From Thalassotalea sp. 1_MG-2023 (GTDB lineage Bacteria; Pseudomonadota; Gammaproteobacteria; Enterobacterales; Alteromonadaceae), in the NCBI RefSeq assembly GCF_030546745.1, contig NZ_JAUOPD010000031.1:1-37365 (forward strand): DNA of 37,365 nt, given 5' to 3'. The position numbers and the translations under genes are program-made. The stretch's first letter is position 1. Each line of letters begins with the position of its first letter. This document shows, piece by piece, positions 34,191 through 37,365 of this stretch. The notes under the pieces are model-generated. The model was not told where the DNA came from and did no database searches. It worked only from the letters and a program-made list of their open reading frames with translations.

Positions 34191-35096
34191 ATGAAAGTGG
34201 GCGTTTGTTTTACTCCAAATAGTTTTAACTTTAATCTTTCTCAAATGGATTTAGTTTCTTCTCTTAAAGCCGTATCAAATTTAATTGAAAAAATGGATAA
34301 GGGGTTTGTAACTTTTTTAAAATCCAATGATTTTGATGAACATGCAGCTACAGAGGTTTATAAACAGGTTGATTCTCTTGACGCTGGAGCTATTATGAGC
34401 TTGCTATATGATCAGCAAATGAACAAGGCAAGTACCATTCCTCGTAATGAACCAGAGGTAAATACAATCGTAAATGCTGCCTCACCTGTCTACAACAGCC
34501 TATGGTTGTCTTTATATTCTTATGACATACAAAAAACACTAACAACGGCAGCGAATCGCACCATACATTCAGAGAAATCTTTAGTTCACTATTGCTCTGA
34601 GGTTCTAGTCAATATTACTAGAAGTCACAATGAATATGCTGAAGCCTTCATCCAAATATATCAAAACCTACTATTTTTAGATAACCCACAAAACAGTTCA
34701 AATAAAACATTCGATAGCATTAGAAAGATTGAAGGTGGGTATACTTGTTTTATCAAAGGAATCACTGAGTGCCTTAGCTATATGAATTCATATGAAATTA
34801 TTCCTCATGATTCCCATAGAAATATAGCTAACCTCAATGCCTCTCTAACATTTGCACTTACACCTGAAGGAACAGGAAAAAATAAAAGACAATTAAAAGC
34901 TCTAAAGAGAGACTTTTTGATAAATGGAATTGAATATAAAAATGTAAATTGTGAATATCACTACAAGTTAGAGCGGATAGATGGTGCCAACGGGAATGGA
35001 ACCTATTTTTATAATAGAATTTACTTTGGATTCTTTAACAGAATAGACGAAGAAGCTCCGCAAATAGCAATTGCACATATTGGTGAGCATCTATAA
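34191..35096 (+). CDS. Unrecognised third gene of the operon
   Basis: A 301-residue protein with no family that I can name. The N-terminal two thirds are helical (MDLVSSLKAVSNLIEKMD; YCSEVLVNITRSHNEYAEAF). The last 60 residues form a compact basic and aromatic domain, with KALKRDFLINGIEY, a CEYHYKLE strand, RIYFGFFNR and a terminal IAHIGEHL. The charged pattern and GEHL end look like a small conserved domain that might bind or cut nucleic acid; no catalytic set is certain. It starts 3 bp after the ATPase stop, so it is co-translated and probably belongs to the same complex. Confidence 0.8.
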   Translation: MKVGVCFTPNSFNFNLSQMDLVSSLKAVSNLIEKMDKGFVTFLKSNDFDEHAATEVYKQVDSLDAGAIMSLLYDQQMNKASTIPRNEPEVNTIVNAASPVYNSLWLSLYSYDIQKTLTTAANRTIHSEKSLVHYCSEVLVNITRSHNEYAEAFIQIYQNLLFLDNPQNSSNKTFDSIRKIEGGYTCFIKGITECLSYMNSYEIIPHDSHRNIANLNASLTFALTPEGTGKNKRQLKALKRDFLINGIEYKNVNCEYHYKLERIDGANGNGTYFYNRIYFGFFNRIDEEAPQIAIAHIGEHL

Positions 35097-35099
35097 TAA

Positions 35100-35137
35100 A
35101 TTCATAATCTAGTAGTTGGTAACCACTGTTTATGAAT
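35100..35137. terminator. Hairpin between convergent operon and methyltransferase
   Basis: ATTCATAA (35100-35107) and TTATGAAT (35130-35137) are perfect arms with a further AGTAGTT/AACCACT pairing inside (one mismatch). The structure covers the methyltransferase stop codon. It lacks a T-run, so it may act as a block for opposing transcripts more than as a classical terminator. Confidence 0.4.
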
Positions 35138-36269
35138 ACTTAGAATCTTGTATGTAAAACTCTAAGAAGTTAAAAGTAGTTTCTGCTAAGCCCTTAGCGG
35201 CTAAATATGGGACACCATTACCAATAGTTTTGAACATATTGCTTAAAGTCATTGTAGCAGGAAAGTAAAACTCTTTCGGTAAGGATTGGATAGCTAATGC
35301 TTCTGCGGCACTAATGCGTCTGGCTTTGTATGGATGTAGATGCACTTCATTATTACCATATGCCGCGGTTGGAGAATATCTCCACCTGTGAAGGCGTTTA
35401 AATGACTTCTTAGAGTCATCACCTTCTTCAATAACAGCAAATTTTTCTGATTTAGGTTGAAAGTGGTGTTTTGCATTAGGATGATTTAAAACATCATTTT
35501 TATCAAACCAATGCTGAATCGTTAACTGCTTAAGTTCTTCATCAATAAATTTTGTATAATCAGTGTGTTCATCTTCAACAAACTGATTAACACTTGGCCA
35601 TCTACTTTTATTCATGACTGACTTAATATCGACAGTTATTTTAGCATTCCAGTTGAATATTGATTCCAAGTCTGAACCTTCAATATGCTTCTCAACATAT
35701 TTACTCTTAATACCAAATAAGAAAATTCGGTCTCTATCTTGAGGAACACCATATTCAATACTATTCGTCAGACGATCGGTAAGCTCATATCCAGCTTCTT
35801 GGAGTTTGATCTTCATACTTTCGTAAAACTCACGGTGTCGTTTAGTTCGCCACAACCCTTTAACGTTTTCAAATATAAAGTAGTCAGGTGAGTCTTTTAC
35901 AATTAAGTCAACATAAGTTCTTGTAAGCTTGCCATTCTCACCTTCACTACCTTTATTTTTGCCGCCAACTGAAAAGTCGGGGCAAGGAGGCCCTCCGATG
36001 AAGCCAACTAAGTTATCACTTGTTTTAGCTTTTTTAACCAAAGAACTAAAATGCTCACCCTCTTCTCCATCTAAAAGCGCCTCAATACTTAATGAACTAT
36101 AACCAAACCTAGGTTCGTCATGATTCATTACTTTACGGGTGTATTTATATGCATCCAAAAAAGGAGTATGAAACTCATTAACAAAAGCGACATCGAATCC
36201 TGAGTTTTCAAAACCAAGATCAAGAAAGCCCGAACCAGAAAAGAATGAAAATAAAACAGGCTTTTGCAT
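35130..36269 (-). CDS. DNA (cytosine-5-)-methyltransferase
   Basis: 5-methylcytosine DNA methyltransferase of about 379 residues. Motif I FSGSGFLDLGFE, motif IV with the catalytic cysteine in GGPPCPDFSVGG, motif VI FENVKG, motif VIII QDRDRIFLFG, and motifs IX and X (RRISAAEALAIQSLP; GNGVPYLAAKGLA) are all present and in order. The target recognition region between VIII and IX is about 120 residues and unlike a family I can name, so its site is not predictable. I chose ATG at 36269; a TTG at 36296 would add 9 residues. It faces the three-gene operon, a restriction-modification-like arrangement in which it would protect host DNA. Confidence 0.95.
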   Translation of the reverse strand: MQKPVLFSFFSGSGFLDLGFENSGFDVAFVNEFHTPFLDAYKYTRKVMNHDEPRFGYSSLSIEALLDGEEGEHFSSLVKKAKTSDNLVGFIGGPPCPDFSVGGKNKGSEGENGKLTRTYVDLIVKDSPDYFIFENVKGLWRTKRHREFYESMKIKLQEAGYELTDRLTNSIEYGVPQDRDRIFLFGIKSKYVEKHIEGSDLESIFNWNAKITVDIKSVMNKSRWPSVNQFVEDEHTDYTKFIDEELKQLTIQHWFDKNDVLNHPNAKHHFQPKSEKFAVIEEGDDSKKSFKRLHRWRYSPTAAYGNNEVHLHPYKARRISAAEALAIQSLPKEFYFPATMTLSNMFKTIGNGVPYLAAKGLAETTFNFLEFYIQDSKYS

Positions 36270-36331
36270 GTGTGTAGAGTTCCAAAACTTATTCAACTTA
36301 TAATTATGCTGTATATATTAACATACAAAAA

Positions 36332-36351
36332 ATGAACCTATAAGGGTTCAT
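36332..36351. promoter_or_regulatory. Palindrome upstream of methyltransferase
   Basis: ATGAACC (36332-36338) and GGTTCAT (36345-36351) form a perfect 7-bp inverted repeat with a 6-bp spacer, 62 bp upstream of the methyltransferase start. It is a likely operator, perhaps for autoregulation by the methyltransferase or by the recombinase; no DNA-binding regulator gene other than these is near. Confidence 0.45.
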
Positions 36352-36439
36352 ACTTTAATTCGAAATCAGTGCATATATTTCTCATTCAACTGTAGTCTAC
36401 TGAGAAAAACTTAATTCAAAATTTTCTCGTTGAAATTCT

Positions 36440-36512
36440 ATCAATCATCTTTTTATGGATGACCATTGATTAATTATCAATGGACGTTATCATGGATATG
36501 ACGATTGATAAT
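36440..36512. repeat. Repeat cluster upstream of serine recombinase
   Basis: An inverted repeat CCATTGAT (36463-36470) and ATCAATGG (36476-36483) lies between imperfect direct repeats beginning ATGGAT (36455-36474 and 36492-36512), and a further ATCAAT half-site lies at 36440-36445. Multiple ATTGAT half-sites in this spacing are typical of a resolvase binding (res) site, here just 13 bp before the recombinase start. It probably also controls the recombinase gene. Confidence 0.6.
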
Positions 36513-36525
36513 CATAGAGAAAGAT

Positions 36526-37146
36526 ATGAAAGCTAAGTTATATTTAAGAGCAAGCACAAGAGATCAGGACGCACAGCGTGCGTTACGCTTATTAACAGAA
36601 TTTTGTGAAACTAACTCAATTGAAATATCTAACACATACATTGAAAATTTCAGTGGTACGAAGCTCTCTCGCCCTCAGCTAAGTAAACTTTTAGAAGAGT
36701 CAGTTGATGGTGAGATTTTACTCGTTGAGTCTGTAGACCGCTTATCCCGTTTGTCTCAATCTAATTGGGAAAAGCTAAAGCTTATGATCAACGAAAAAGG
36801 ACTCCGTCTAATAGTTATTGACCTACCGACAACACATACACTTTTGAATACTGATGACCTTACAGGTTCTATATTAAGTATCATCAACAATATGCTCCTT
36901 GACCTTATGGCAACAATGGCACGTTTAGATAATGATAAGCGGATTGAACGAATTCATCAGGGTCTAGAACGCGCCAAAGCCGCAGGTAAGAAACTCGGCG
37001 GTTCAACTAAAAATAAACAATATCGAGAACAAGTTAAGCAATATTTAGATAAAAAGCTAAAGGCCGAAGACATCGCTAAAATTGTAGGCTGTGGGACAGC
37101 TACTGTTTACCGAATTAGAAAAGAATTGGGGTTTAATTCCACATAA
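36526..37146 (+). CDS. Serine recombinase (resolvase/invertase family)
   Basis: Small site-specific serine recombinase of 206 residues. The catalytic serine is Ser10 in YLRASTRDQDAQRA, and the resolvase pattern continues with FSGTKLSRPQLSKLL and VESVDRLSRLSQSNWEKL. A C-terminal helix-turn-helix (AEDIAKIVGCGTATVYRIRKEL) binds DNA. I chose ATG at 36526 with a GAGAAAG site upstream; a TTG at 36505 would add residues that lie inside the repeats. The size suits a transposon- or plasmid-type resolvase or an invertase. The repeat cluster directly upstream is its probable target. Confidence 0.93.
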   Translation: MKAKLYLRASTRDQDAQRALRLLTEFCETNSIEISNTYIENFSGTKLSRPQLSKLLEESVDGEILLVESVDRLSRLSQSNWEKLKLMINEKGLRLIVIDLPTTHTLLNTDDLTGSILSIINNMLLDLMATMARLDNDKRIERIHQGLERAKAAGKKLGGSTKNKQYREQVKQYLDKKLKAEDIAKIVGCGTATVYRIRKELGFNST

Positions 37147-37156
37147 ATTCTTACTA

Positions 37157-37339
37157 TCACCACAGAGCTTCCGCAAGAATATACATTAATTCTGCATCGT
37201 ATAGGTGTTTATGTTTACCCTTCCTTTCTTCAATATCTTCATTAAGCCAGCTTCTAAGGCCATCAACATCAAGTTCTACACTATAAGTATTGTAGTGGCA
37301 CAATAAATTTGGCCATCTAATTAGAGGTGATAGAATCAC
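37157..37339 (-). CDS. Small hypothetical protein
   Basis: A GTG-started frame of 60 residues with a fairly gene-like composition (a hydrophobic N-terminal part, an acidic middle with DIEERKGKHKHLYDAELMYIL and a short end), but no family is recognised. An in-frame stop at 37349 limits it upstream, so it is not a fragment of a longer protein running out of the window on this frame. No convincing ribosome site is seen. It may be spurious. Confidence 0.3.
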   Translation of the reverse strand: MILSPLIRWPNLLCHYNTYSVELDVDGLRSWLNEDIEERKGKHKHLYDAELMYILAEALW

Positions 37340-37365
37340 CGCAACTGATTAGGTATTAATATGAC

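Overview
The window looks like an AT-rich chromosome segment from a marine gammaproteobacterium. Alteromonadales (Colwellia/Thalassotalea/Shewanella-like) is my best guess. The guess rests on the Fur-type boxes, the abundant TonB systems, the adjacent MipA/OmpV and DUF3019 genes, and the DUF2271/DUF4198/PepSY gene set. This is inference from gene content, not a database match.

Region 1 (1-8165). A LacI-type repressor and a periplasmic amino-acid-binding-fold protein lie on the minus strand. Opposite them is a Fur-boxed plus-strand operon: a TonB-dependent receptor, a small PepSY-type membrane protein, DUF2271, DUF4198 and a membrane-anchored flavodoxin/ferredoxin-reductase protein. The likely logic is import of a ferric complex at the outer membrane followed by its reduction or handling at the inner membrane. 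It ends at a strong bidirectional terminator (8122-8165).

Region 2 (8228-9130). A small minus-strand group encodes a DUF2383 four-helix protein, a 56-residue DUF1328 membrane protein and an acidic lipoprotein. This looks like a stress-type module.

Region 3 (9310-19261). Two divergent iron operons share a 388-bp regulatory region with one Fur-like box for each direction. The minus operon is receptor, PepSY reductase-like protein, ExbB, ExbD and TonB. The plus operon is an uncharacterised periplasmic helical protein followed by an FbpABC-type ferric ABC transporter. Together they form an energised outer-membrane import system and an inner-membrane importer.

Region 4 (19286-29181). This holds a WYL-domain regulator divergent from a glutathione transferase, an M61 peptidase, an MscS channel, and a MipA/OmpV-DUF3019 pair. 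A serine hydrolase broken by a one-base frameshift at its active site, an OmpR/histidine-kinase two-component pair and a small lipoprotein follow.

Region 5 (29379-37365) is the left end of an integrated genomic island. A 53-bp 3' fragment of a tRNA-Leu(CAA) gene, on the minus strand with its terminator, marks the attachment site. A tyrosine integrase with an in-frame ochre stop near its N terminus follows. The cargo is a tightly coupled three-gene operon (DUF262 protein with a novel-looking N-terminal domain, a DUF3696-type ATPase, an unrecognised protein) facing a DNA cytosine-5 methyltransferase. A small serine recombinase with a repeat-rich upstream site comes next. The operon plus methyltransferase is the best candidate for an undescribed restriction or anti-phage system. 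The right end of the island is outside the window.
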